From: Saprospiraceae bacterium UBA6168
Lineage (GTDB): Bacteria; Bacteroidota; Bacteroidia; Chitinophagales; Saprospiraceae
Direction: 5' to 3'
DNA length: 19,377 nt
NCBI GenBank assembly: GCA_002435785.1
Contig: DIUC01000026.1
Span: 1-19,377 of the forward strand
This document shows, one piece after another, positions 6,991-14,400 of this stretch. The position numbers were made by a program, and so were the translations under genes. How positions within the stretch are numbered: position 1 is the first letter of the stretch; each line of letters opens with the position of its first letter. The notes below the pieces were generated by a model. The model saw only the letters and a program-made list of their open reading frames with translations, searched no databases and was not told where the DNA came from.

Positions 6991-7362
6991 ATGAGACAAG
7001 TATTCATTTTCGCATTTATGACAATCGTGGGCTTTTCGTCTTGCACATCACAGACAGCTTCCGAGGGCTACACCAACTTGGACGTAGCCGCCTTCAAGGC
7101 AAAAATGGCCGAACCCGGCATCGTGCTGCTCGATGTGCGCACGCCGGAGGAAACCGCCGAGGGCATGATTGAAGGCGCTGCTCAATTGGATTTTGAAGCA
7201 GCCAACTTTGAGGCCGAAGTGGACAAACTGGACAAATCAAAGACCTACCTGATTTATTGTCGCAGCGGCAACCGCAGTGGACAGGCCTCTAAGCTGATGG
7301 CTGAAAAAGGCTTCAAAAACCTCTACAACTTGGAGGGTGGCTACCTGGGATGGACAAAGTAA
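6991..7362 (+). CDS. Rhodanese-domain lipoprotein
   Basis: The 123-residue product has a short hydrophobic leader ending in GFSSC, so Cys18 is a likely lipidation site and the protein would face the periplasm. The rest is one rhodanese domain with VLLDVRTPEE near the N-terminal end, the active loop CRSGNRSG with catalytic Cys90, and the closing LEGGYLGW. Such proteins carry sulfane sulfur as a Cys persulfide. The frame is open further upstream, but MRQVFIFAFM at 6991 is the only start giving a lipoprotein leader. It begins a tight gene run: the first YeeE/YedE gene starts 39 bp later. In this setting it could take sulfur from thiosulfate or polysulfide outside the inner membrane before uptake. 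Confidence 0.9.
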   Translation: MRQVFIFAFMTIVGFSSCTSQTASEGYTNLDVAAFKAKMAEPGIVLLDVRTPEETAEGMIEGAAQLDFEAANFEAEVDKLDKSKTYLIYCRSGNRSGQASKLMAEKGFKNLYNLEGGYLGWTK

Positions 7363-7401
7363 CTGCCACAATCAAACATTTACAATTCAACCTTCAATAT
7401 C

Positions 7402-7965
7402 ATGTTAGAACTTATCAGACAACCTTGGCACTGGTCGGCAGCGGGCATTTTGATTGGCCTGGTGGTGCCCCTGCTCTTAATTTTGGGCAACAAGAATTTC
7501 GGCATTTCGGCCAACCTTCGGCACATTTGCGCCGCTTGTTTTCCCGGCAATATTCCCTTCTTCAAGTACAATTGGCGGAAGGAAATCTGGAACCTGTTTT
7601 TTGCCGTGGGCATCATCCTCGGAGGTTTCATCGCAGCCACGCTGCTGCACGACCCCGAACAGGTAAAAATAGCGCCCGCCCTTGCAGCCAGCCTTGCAGA
7701 GAACGGCATTGACGACTACTCGAACTTGGTGCCCACCCAGCTTTTCAATTGGGGCAACCTGCTGACCATCCAGGGTTTCCTGTTCATTGTCGTGGGTGGC
7801 TTTCTGGTCGGTTTTGGCACCCGATACGCAGGTGGCTGTACCAGTGGCCATGCCATTAGTGGTTTGGCTAACCTGCAATTGCCGTCGCTCGTGGCCACCA
7901 TTTGTTTTATGGTTGGCGGTTTCATTTCCGCCAATTTGATTGTGCCATTTTTACTAAAACTTTAA
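7402..7965 (+). CDS. YeeE/YedE family permease, N-terminal half
   Basis: This 187-residue integral membrane protein shows at least four hydrophobic helices (about 12-28, 63-83, 120-137, 158-182). It carries the family signature TRYAGGCTSGHAISGL with Cys146. In the full-length thiosulfate transporter TsuA/YeeE, one of the conserved pore cysteines lies in a matching GGCTSGH loop. The protein is about half the usual length, and the other half-motif is supplied by the next gene 12 bp downstream, so both probably pair as one transporter for thiosulfate or a related sulfur anion. Two further cysteines (HICAACFP, residues 41-48) are near the first periplasm/cytoplasm loop. Substrate is inferred from the family and neighbours. 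Confidence 0.88.
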   Translation: MLELIRQPWHWSAAGILIGLVVPLLLILGNKNFGISANLRHICAACFPGNIPFFKYNWRKEIWNLFFAVGIILGGFIAATLLHDPEQVKIAPALAASLAENGIDDYSNLVPTQLFNWGNLLTIQGFLFIVVGGFLVGFGTRYAGGCTSGHAISGLANLQLPSLVATICFMVGGFISANLIVPFLLKL

Positions 7966-7977
7966 AATCAGCAAACG

Positions 7978-8505
7978 ATGAGCAAGATAAAATCAGGCGC
8001 AACAGCCGCCATCGCAGAGACGATGAACACGGACTTCGAGGTACGTTCACTCGATACCCAATGCGTGAATGCCAGTGAAAAAGACTTGCCACTTTGGTAC
8101 AACTTGAAGTACCTGCTGGCGGGCATTTTCTTCGGCATCATACTGGTAAAATCGGAAGTGATTTCGTGGTTCCGAATACAGGAAATGTTCAAGCTCCAGT
8201 CGTTCCACATGTACGGGGTTATCGGTACTGCCGTGGTGGTGGGAGCCATCTCTATTTTTTTAATTAAAAAGCTGAAAATCAAGACAATACAAGGCGAAGA
8301 CATAGAATTTCAGGATAAAAAATTCACCAAAGGTCAGGTCATCGGCGGGCTGATTTTTGGGTTGGGTTGGGCCATCACGGGTGCTTGCCCTGGGCCACTT
8401 TTCGCACAGCTTGGCTCCGGCATTGGTGTTATCTTCATCACCATTTTGAGTGCCGTGGCGGGTACTTGGGTGTATGGAAAATTTCGGGAAAAACTGCCGA
8501 ACTGA
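7978..8505 (+). CDS. YeeE/YedE (DUF6691-type) permease, C-terminal half
   Basis: The 175-residue product has a hydrophilic N-terminus of about 40 residues, then four hydrophobic helices. The conserved loop GWAITGACPGPLFAQLGSG contains Cys137, matching the second cysteine-bearing loop of full-length YeeE/TsuA permeases. Together with the preceding gene it would complete a two-repeat transporter. The start at 7978 follows the first half by 12 bp; an internal ATG giving MNTDFEVRSL (residue 16) is an alternative. Split YeeE/YedE pairs beside a rhodanese and a metallo-beta-lactamase are common in sulfur-handling clusters of Bacteroidota, which supports a sulfur role. Confidence 0.87.
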   Translation: MSKIKSGATAAIAETMNTDFEVRSLDTQCVNASEKDLPLWYNLKYLLAGIFFGIILVKSEVISWFRIQEMFKLQSFHMYGVIGTAVVVGAISIFLIKKLKIKTIQGEDIEFQDKKFTKGQVIGGLIFGLGWAITGACPGPLFAQLGSGIGVIFITILSAVAGTWVYGKFREKLPN

Positions 8506-8513
8506 TGGTTTGA

Positions 8514-8587
8514 ATTGCTGGAATGTTACTTTTGTTGAAGGGTTGGCAGGTTTCCAGAAATCCTGCCAACTGCGTTCATCCAGCAAT
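8514..8587. repeat. Nested inverted repeats ahead of the crp-like gene
   Basis: An outer pair ATTGCTGGA (8514-8522) / TCCAGCAAT (8579-8587) encloses an inner pair GTTGGCAGG (8542-8550) / CCTGCCAAC (8562-8570). The inner loop can add TTT/AAA pairs, giving a stem of about 12 bp with one bulged T. No T-tract follows, so it does not look like a simple terminator. It fills most of the gap between the permease stop and the regulator start and could control read-through or regulator expression. Confidence 0.6.
8527..8534 (+). promoter_or_regulatory. Candidate -7 box for the crp-like gene
   Basis: TACTTTTG matches the Bacteroidota -7 consensus TAnnTTTG exactly. It is 67 bp upstream of the regulator ATG at 8602. 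The nearest TTTG that could act as a -33 box (8509-8512) is only 14 bp away, shorter than usual, so the promoter is uncertain. The surrounding TGTTACTTTTG recurs as TGTGACTTTTG before the metallo-beta-lactamase gene (9248-9258). Confidence 0.35.
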
Positions 8588-8601
8588 GCTAAAAGCTAAC
8601 C

Positions 8602-9222
8602 ATGCAACCAACCCTTTTTCATGATTTTGAGCCACGCCTTGTTGAAGAAATTGAAAAGGTGGGCACCCTCAAAAAAATCGAAGCGGGGGAAGAACTGATG
8701 CGTCCCGGCATGTTCATCCGCTCCATTCCCATCATCCTGTCGGGTAGCCTAAAAATCATGCGGCAGGACGAAAAGGGCAAAGAAACCTTCCTCTACTTTT
8801 TAACGAAGGGGGATACTTGTGCCATGTCCCTTACTTGTTGCACCGCCAATAGACCCAGCACGGTGCGGGCCGTGGCTGAAGAGGCCACCGAGATGGTACT
8901 TGTACCCGTGGAAAAATTGGATTATTGGATGGGGCTTTACCCTTCTTGGAAAAACTTTGTCTTCCAAGCCTACCAGCGCCGCTTCGATGATATGCTGGAA
9001 GCCGTGGACAGCCTCGCCTTCAAGAAGATGGACGAACGCATCTGGCGGCTGCTCAAGAAAAAGGCAGCCCTCCAAGAAAAACGCTACGTCTATGCTACCC
9101 ATCAAGACTTGGCCGACGAGTTGAACACCTCACGGGAGGTGGTCACTCGCTTGCTCAAGAAATTGGAAGGCATGGGCAAAATCATTACCCATCGCAATCG
9201 GATTGAACTGATGCTGAAATAG
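8602..9222 (+). CDS. Crp/Fnr-family transcriptional regulator with Cys cluster
   Basis: The 206-residue product has an N-terminal cyclic-nucleotide-like sensor barrel (about 20-120), a long dimerisation helix (about 115-140) and a C-terminal winged helix with THQDLADELNTSREVVTRLL as the recognition region. The sensor has no clear cAMP-binding signature. Instead it has three cysteines in CAMSLTCC (Cys73, Cys79, Cys80) in the barrel. There is no N-terminal Cys cluster of the FNR type. Lying between the sulfur permease and the persulfide-dioxygenase-like gene, it is the obvious candidate regulator of the cluster, and the cysteines suggest sensing of persulfide, redox state or a metal/iron-sulfur ligand (inference). 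A candidate operator GTGA-N6-TCAC lies ahead of the porin at 5442-5455. Confidence 0.9.
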   Translation: MQPTLFHDFEPRLVEEIEKVGTLKKIEAGEELMRPGMFIRSIPIILSGSLKIMRQDEKGKETFLYFLTKGDTCAMSLTCCTANRPSTVRAVAEEATEMVLVPVEKLDYWMGLYPSWKNFVFQAYQRRFDDMLEAVDSLAFKKMDERIWRLLKKKAALQEKRYVYATHQDLADELNTSREVVTRLLKKLEGMGKIITHRNRIELMLK

Positions 9223-9248
9223 CGGCAAACGCCATAGTTAGTGGAAAT

Positions 9249-9293
9249 GTGACTTTTGTCCCTGACCCCGGGCAGTGACTTTTCTCATCTTTG
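9249..9293 (+). promoter_or_regulatory. Promoter region of the MBL-rhodanese gene
   Basis: GTGACTTTT occurs twice, at 9249-9257 and 9275-9283. GACTTTTG (9251-9258) and CATCTTTG (9286-9293) each match the -7 consensus TAnnTTTG at 7 of 8 positions or at all but one fixed base. No well-spaced -33 box stands out. TGTGA at 9248-9252 also resembles a CRP half-site. Either box would give a leader of 25-65 nt before the ATG at 9326. Confidence 0.3.
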
Positions 9294-9325
9294 CACCATT
9301 CATTTCAAAAATTTATTTGGTAAAC

Positions 9326-10768
9326 ATGAAAATCGAACAAATCTATACAGGATGCCTTGCACAAGGCGCTTATTACATCGAAAGCAACGGGGAAGTAGCC
9401 GTCATAGACCCGCTAAGGGAAGTGCAGCCCTACCTCGACCGGGCGGCACAGGATGACGCCAAAATCAAGTATGTGTTGGAAACCCATTTTCACGCTGACT
9501 TTGTCTCTGGACACTTGGACTTGGCAGAAAAAACAGGTGCAGCCATCGTCTATGGCCCGAACGCCAAGACCGGCTTCAAAGCCCATATTGCCACCGACGG
9601 CGAAGTGCTGAAGCTTGGCAACATCACTATCAAGGTGCTGCATACACCTGGCCACACTATGGAAAGCACCTGCTATTTGCTCTCCGATGAAGACGGCAAG
9701 GAAAGCGCCATCTTCACTGGCGATACGCTGTTCATCGGGGATGTAGGGCGGCCCGACTTGGCGCAAAAATCCGACCTGACCATGGCCGACCTTGCCGGCC
9801 ATCTTTTTGACAGCTTGCGCAACAAGGTGATGACGCTGCCCGATGATGTTACTGTTTACCCGGCGCACGGCGCTGGTTCTGCCTGCGGCAAAAACATGTC
9901 GAAGGAGACCGTCTCGACCATCGGTGCACAGAAAGCCACCAACTACGCCCTCCGTGCGGACATGACCAAGCCCGAGTTCGTGCACGAAGTGACGGACGGC
10001 CTGATGGCTCCACCAAAATATTTTCCTGAAAACGTCCGCCTTAACAAGGAGGGCTATACCAGCTTTGACGAGGTGATGAAGCGGGGCGCACAAGCGCTGT
10101 CGCCAAGGGCATTTGAGGAAGCCGTGAACGCTACGGGTGCACTGATGCTGGATGTGCGTCACGAAAACCTTTTCCACAAGGGGTTCATCCCCAACTCCAT
10201 CTTTATCGGCCTTGGCGGGCATTTTGCCCCCTGGGTAGGAGCCTTGGTGGCAGATGTGAACCAACCACTGGCGCTCATCGTAGAACCCGGCCAAGCGGAA
10301 GAGGCCATCACCCGCCTCAGCCGTGTCGGTTTCGACAACGTAGTGGGCTTTTTGGATGGCGGTATCGAGGCGTGGAAAAATGCTGGCATGGAATTGGACG
10401 TTTTTGATTCCATCACTGCCGAGCAATTGGCTGAGAATTTGAAAGAATACGGCCCTGACAACGTGATTGATGTGCGCAAACCAAGCGAATTTGCTGCTGA
10501 ACACGTTAAGGACGTGGAAAGTGTACCACTTGATTTTATCAATGATTACATGGGCGACCTCGACCGGACAAAGCAGTATTTTGTGCATTGCGCTGGCGGC
10601 TACCGCTCCATGATTGCAGCATCCATCCTGAAATCAAGGGGTTTTGAAAAAATTGTAGATATCAAGGGTGGCTTTAAGGCCATTCAGGAGTCGGGCAAGT
10701 TTGAAACGACAGACTATGTTTGCCCAAATACTTTAAAACGGCAAAAAGAAAAAGCGATTATTGCGTGA
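9326..10768 (+). CDS. Persulfide-dioxygenase-like MBL fused to two rhodaneses
   Basis: The 480-residue product begins with a metallo-beta-lactamase domain (about 1-250) carrying HFHADFVSGH (54-63), HTPGHT with His110, and TGDTLFIGDVGR with Asp133. The His54-to-His110 spacing of 56 matches the iron ligands of ETHE1-type persulfide dioxygenases as I recall them, so it probably oxidises glutathione- or other low-molecular-weight persulfides to sulfite. Two rhodanese-like domains follow (about 260-365 and 370-465). The first lacks a catalytic Cys: the loop reads VEPGQAEEA. The second has HCAGGYRS with Cys422. The fusion would pass sulfur within one chain. No signal peptide, so cytoplasmic. The upstream in-frame ATG at 9275 is rejected because MKIEQIYTGCLAQGAYY is the usual family start. 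It follows the regulator by 103 bp. Confidence 0.92.
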   Translation: MKIEQIYTGCLAQGAYYIESNGEVAVIDPLREVQPYLDRAAQDDAKIKYVLETHFHADFVSGHLDLAEKTGAAIVYGPNAKTGFKAHIATDGEVLKLGNITIKVLHTPGHTMESTCYLLSDEDGKESAIFTGDTLFIGDVGRPDLAQKSDLTMADLAGHLFDSLRNKVMTLPDDVTVYPAHGAGSACGKNMSKETVSTIGAQKATNYALRADMTKPEFVHEVTDGLMAPPKYFPENVRLNKEGYTSFDEVMKRGAQALSPRAFEEAVNATGALMLDVRHENLFHKGFIPNSIFIGLGGHFAPWVGALVADVNQPLALIVEPGQAEEAITRLSRVGFDNVVGFLDGGIEAWKNAGMELDVFDSITAEQLAENLKEYGPDNVIDVRKPSEFAAEHVKDVESVPLDFINDYMGDLDRTKQYFVHCAGGYRSMIAASILKSRGFEKIVDIKGGFKAIQESGKFETTDYVCPNTLKRQKEKAIIA

Positions 10769-10825
10769 ACCAACCTTGACTTTGGTTGTTTGAACTATTG
10801 AAAGAAAAAATTTTTTACTTTTTGC

Positions 10826-10856
10826 TTGGTGAATAATTCTTTTTTCCGCACTTTTG
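10826..10856 (+). promoter_or_regulatory. Bacteroidota-type promoter for a small RNA
   Basis: TTG at 10826-10828 is followed after exactly 20 bp by CACTTTTG (10849-10856), which fits the TTG-N(19-21)-TAnnTTTG layout with one mismatch. No coding start follows within a sensible distance before the terminator at 10936-10962, so it appears to drive a short non-coding transcript. Confidence 0.5.
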
Positions 10857-10861
10857 CACTG

Positions 10862-10962
10862 TAATTAAGATATCAACTTGGGCAAGCGGCCCATTTAAGA
10901 TAAATTGTTTTCATTTGGTTTTTTAGGGTTATTCAGGGTAGCTTCGGCTACCCTTTTTTTTT
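10862..10962 (+). ncRNA. Candidate small RNA of about 100 nt, family unknown
   Basis: The stretch between the promoter at 10826-10856 and the terminator at 10936-10962 would give a transcript of roughly 100 nt without an ATG-started frame of note. Its 5' half has a hairpin TGGGC-AAGCG-GCCCA (10879-10893) flanked by two TTAAGATA copies (from about 10866 and 10896), then an A/U-rich single-stranded stretch with AGGGTTATTCA, then the UUCG terminator hairpin. This order (folded 5' end, U-rich linker, terminator) is typical of trans-acting sRNAs, but could also be a leader that ends early upstream of the rhodanese gene at 11055. I cannot place it in a known RNA family. Confidence 0.5.
10936..10962 (+). 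terminator. Rho-independent terminator with UUCG loop
   Basis: GGGTAGC (10936-10942), TTCG loop (10943-10946), GCTACCC (10947-10953), then nine T (10954-10962). A perfect 7-bp stem with a stable tetraloop and long T-tract. It ends the candidate small RNA and any read-through from the MBL-rhodanese gene. Confidence 0.95.
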
Positions 10963-11054
10963 GCCAATTTTTCAAAGGCTATTTCTTGTCAAAACCAGCC
11001 TTTTTGCCAGACAACTCACTGGTTATGAAAAATGCCTAAAAAATAATCGCATCC

Positions 11055-11384
11055 ATGTTGAACTTCCTCAAGTCACTATTTAAAAACGATGCCTACCAGA
11101 ACCTGCCGGTTGTTGCTTTTTTGGACAAGCTGAAAACCACGCCTGATGCCATCCTGCTCGACGTGCGCACCCCGAGTGAAGTAGCCGCTGGCAAGCTGCA
11201 AGGTGCAATCAACATTGATTTTCAGGGAAAAACTTTTTATTCGGAGGTCTGCAAACTTGACAAAAATACATCCTACTTCATCTATTGCCGGAGCGGGGTC
11301 AGGAGCGCAAGCGCCTGCCGGAAAATGCACGAGGTGGGCTTCACCAAACTGTTTAACCTTTCTGGTGGCTACCTGTCCGTCTGA
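11055..11384 (+). CDS. Cytoplasmic single-domain rhodanese
   Basis: The 109-residue product is one rhodanese domain with ILLDVRTPSEVAAG, active loop CRSGVRSA with catalytic Cys78, and closing LSGGYLSV. It has no signal peptide. It is close in layout to the lipoprotein rhodanese at 6991-7362 (shared DVRTP, VCKLDK/VDKLDK and YCRSG stretches), so the two look like compartment-specific paralogues. It is separated from the MBL-rhodanese gene by a strong terminator and so needs its own promoter, which I could not identify in 10963-11054. Probable role: sulfane sulfur transfer in the cytoplasm. Confidence 0.9.
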   Translation: MLNFLKSLFKNDAYQNLPVVAFLDKLKTTPDAILLDVRTPSEVAAGKLQGAINIDFQGKTFYSEVCKLDKNTSYFIYCRSGVRSASACRKMHEVGFTKLFNLSGGYLSV

Positions 11385-11421
11385 AAAAAAAATGAGCCGG
11401 AAGCGCTCGCCCCGGCTCATT
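11384..11421 (-). terminator. Terminator of the T9SS repeat protein gene
   Basis: On the minus strand, AATGAGCCGG (11421-11412) pairs with CCGGCTCATT (11400-11391) around an 11-nt loop and is followed by a T-run down to 11384. It lies 23 bp after the minus-strand stop at 11444. On the plus strand the same 10-bp hairpin comes right after the rhodanese stop (11382-11384) but has only a broken T-run, so it may work weakly in both directions. Confidence 0.88.
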
Positions 11422-11443
11422 TCTCAAAAAAAACAAAAAACCG

Positions 11444-14400
11444 TTATCTTCCTACCACCAGCCGTTTCACCACCACCGATTCATTTACGATGATGCGAAG
11501 CAAGTAAACCCCAGGGGCAGTATCCCGAAGGTCGAGTTCGATGGTGCTGGATGAAATACGTTCAGGCTGTGCATGCAGCACCATCCTGCCCGACAAGTCG
11601 AGCACTTGTAGGCTTATCGGCAACTCCCGACCCAAATCAATATTCACGAATACTCGCCCGGAACTTGGGTTCGGTGTCAGTGTGATGCGTTGCTCCAAAG
11701 CCCTCTCCTCATTGGCATTCAAGAAATCAACCTGCACCGTCAGCGTTTGGGCGCAGCCGTTCTCATCGGTTACAACCAACTGGTACTCGCCGTCCCACAG
11801 CCCCTCAATGTCCGCTTCATTTGAAAAGAATACGCCATTCAATGACCATTCGTAAAAGTAGTTCCCAGCACCACCGTTCGCCGTTACCTGTATGAAACCA
11901 TTTGGCCCGCCAATGGCATCCTGCACCTCATCCACCACAATCGTGACGGCGGTAGGTGTTGTCACCTGAACTGTCTGCACTGCGAGGCAACCCGTGGCAT
12001 CCGTCACGCTGACGCTGTAACTGCCGGCCATGAGGGCCATGGCCGTCAGCATTTGTTGGTTGGCGGGGTCGCTCCAAGCATAGGTGAAAGGTGGCGTGCC
12101 ACCAATAGTGATGGCGGTCGCCGAGCCGTCGCTGCCGCCATGACAGGAGGGCTCAGTGAAACTCGTGTTTACAGCAAAATCGCTGATAACCATTACTGCG
12201 AACGAGCAAGTTGCCGTATTGCCGTTGCTGTCATCGGCGGCCCAAGTCACGATAGTCATCGTGTTGATGGGGAAGGTTGCGCCGCTCTCTGGGCCAGTAA
12301 TCAATGATAAGGTCGAAGTGCCGCAGTTGTCGGTGGTTGTTGGTGCAGGATATGTCACAGTCGGGGTACATGAACCACCTTGTATGAAAATATCTTGCGG
12401 GCAAACAATCACGGGCGGCACTACGTCCACGACCGTGACGGTCGCCATTGCTGAGGATATATTGCCCGCTGCATCCGTGATGGTGAGCGTCACAATGTTG
12501 GTGCCCAAATCATCGCAACCAAAAGAAAGGACGTCCAACGAGCGAGCAGTAACGCCGCAGTTGTCGGTGCTGCCACCGTCCACCATCGCTGGGGTGATAC
12601 TGGCGGTGCCGTCAAGGCCCAAGCTCACCATCAAGTCCAAGGCAACCACCGTGGGCGCCTCCACATCCGGCAGCAGTGTGATTTCGATGCTTGCCGTGGC
12701 AGTGCAATTGTTAGCATCGCTCACAATCACCTCGTAAATCCCCGGCGATAGCCCGGAAATGGTCGGTGTGGTAGCGCTATTTGACCACGAGAAGGCATAG
12801 CCGCCAGTGCCGCCAGCCCCACCAATGCTTATTGAGCCGTCATTGAGGCCCGCACATTCAAGGTTGTTTTGGATCAAAATTTCGACAGAAAGTACTGTCG
12901 GTTCCGTGATTTCTATGCTCTCAATGGAGGCACAGCCATTGGCATCGGTCAAGCTCACCGAGTACACCCCAGCACTGAGGTTGCCGACCGTGCTGCCCGT
13001 GCCAATGGTTGCTCCCGTGGCGTCCGCCCAAGCGTATGACACGGGGTCGGCAAACCCGGTGGCCGATACCTGCGCCGTGCCGTCGCCAGCCCCGGCGCAA
13101 GAGACGTTCTCACCCGAAAGGGTCAATGCCTGTCCTGTGCAGCCAAACTGCGCCACAATTGCGCAGCCGGAAAAAACACAGCCGTTGGCATCCGTTGCGC
13201 TCACGCAATAACTGCCCGGCGCCAATCCCGTGATGGCCGAGGTAGTTGCGTTGTTGCTCCACAAATAGGTATATGGAGCTACCCCGCCCGACACGGCCAC
13301 GGAGGCCGTACCGTCATTTGTCCCAACCCCCGATTCGCCAGCGGTGGTCAAGTTGCCAGAAAGCACTGCCGGTTGCGAGATGGTCACTTGAAGGGTAGCC
13401 TCGCAGCCGTTCGCATCGGTCACGCTTATGGTGAACGTGCCGGCTGGGAGCCCATTTTGCGAAGCGCCAAAAATGCCGTTCGACCAATTGTACTCGTATC
13501 CGGGCGTACCGCCTGTGGCATTGACGGTGGCGGTTCCCGTGCTGTCGCCGTGACAAGTCACGTTGGTTTGTTGCGCCGTGAGGTTGAGCGCCGTTGGCGC
13601 AATGAGCGACACGTTCCCCGTCACCTCGCAGCCATTTCCATCGAGTATAGAGACGGTGTAGCTGCCTGCCATCAGGTTGGCGATGTTGGCCGTGGTGTCA
13701 CCGTTCGACCACAAATATTCAAATGGCCCGGTGCTACCACTGATGGAAACGCTGGCAGTGCCATCGGCGCCACCGTTGCAGCTTGGATTGACAGCGGCCA
13801 TATTTACCAACACGCCTGAGCAACTAAAACTTGCCACCGTTACGGTCTGGCTGGCGCTACAATTGTTGGCGTCCGTGACCGAAACGGTGTAGTTGCCGGG
13901 GGCAAGTCCCATGATGGTCGCAGTGGTTGAGCCGTTGCTCCAGGCGTAGGCGTATCCGGGCATACCCCCCGTTGGACTGGCCGTGGCCGAGCCGTCTTCC
14001 GCCCCGACTGAAGTTTCGCCAGTGGCCGAGGCATTTGGGTTGAGCGCTGGCGGCTGCGTGATGGTTACACTGGCCGTATCCATGCAGTTGTCGGCATCGG
14101 TGATAGAGACGGTGTAAGTGCCTACGGCAATGTTCGTGATTTGCGGAGTGCTGGCGTTGTTCGACCATGCGTAGGTGTATGGCCCGGTGCCACCGCTAGC
14201 TGTTGCTGTGGCGCTTCCTGTGTTGGCACCATTGCAGGCCACATTTTGCGAAGCGGAAATAGCGGCATGGAGTGCGGGTGTTTGTGTGACAATGGCTGTG
14301 TCGGTATTGGTGCAGCCCGTGTTGGTGTTCGTCACAAGGATGACGTAAGTTCCGGCAGTGTCCACGGTCGGGTTGGGGGTGTTGCCGCCCGACTGAATGC

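Noticed and set aside
9413..10588. 391-codon minus-strand open frame
   Set aside because: Antisense shadow of the MBL-rhodanese gene, which has clear catalytic motifs on the plus strand.
10768..10787. Hairpin AACCAA/TTGGTT right after the MBL-rhodanese stop as a terminator
   Set aside because: The stem has only 6 pairs and is followed by a mixed sequence, not a T-tract; the strong terminator is at 10936-10962.
10974..11003. Inverted repeat AAAGGCT/AGCCTTT as a second terminator
   Set aside because: The loop is 16 nt, the T-run is mostly inside the stem, and it directly follows a strong terminator, so a role is doubtful.
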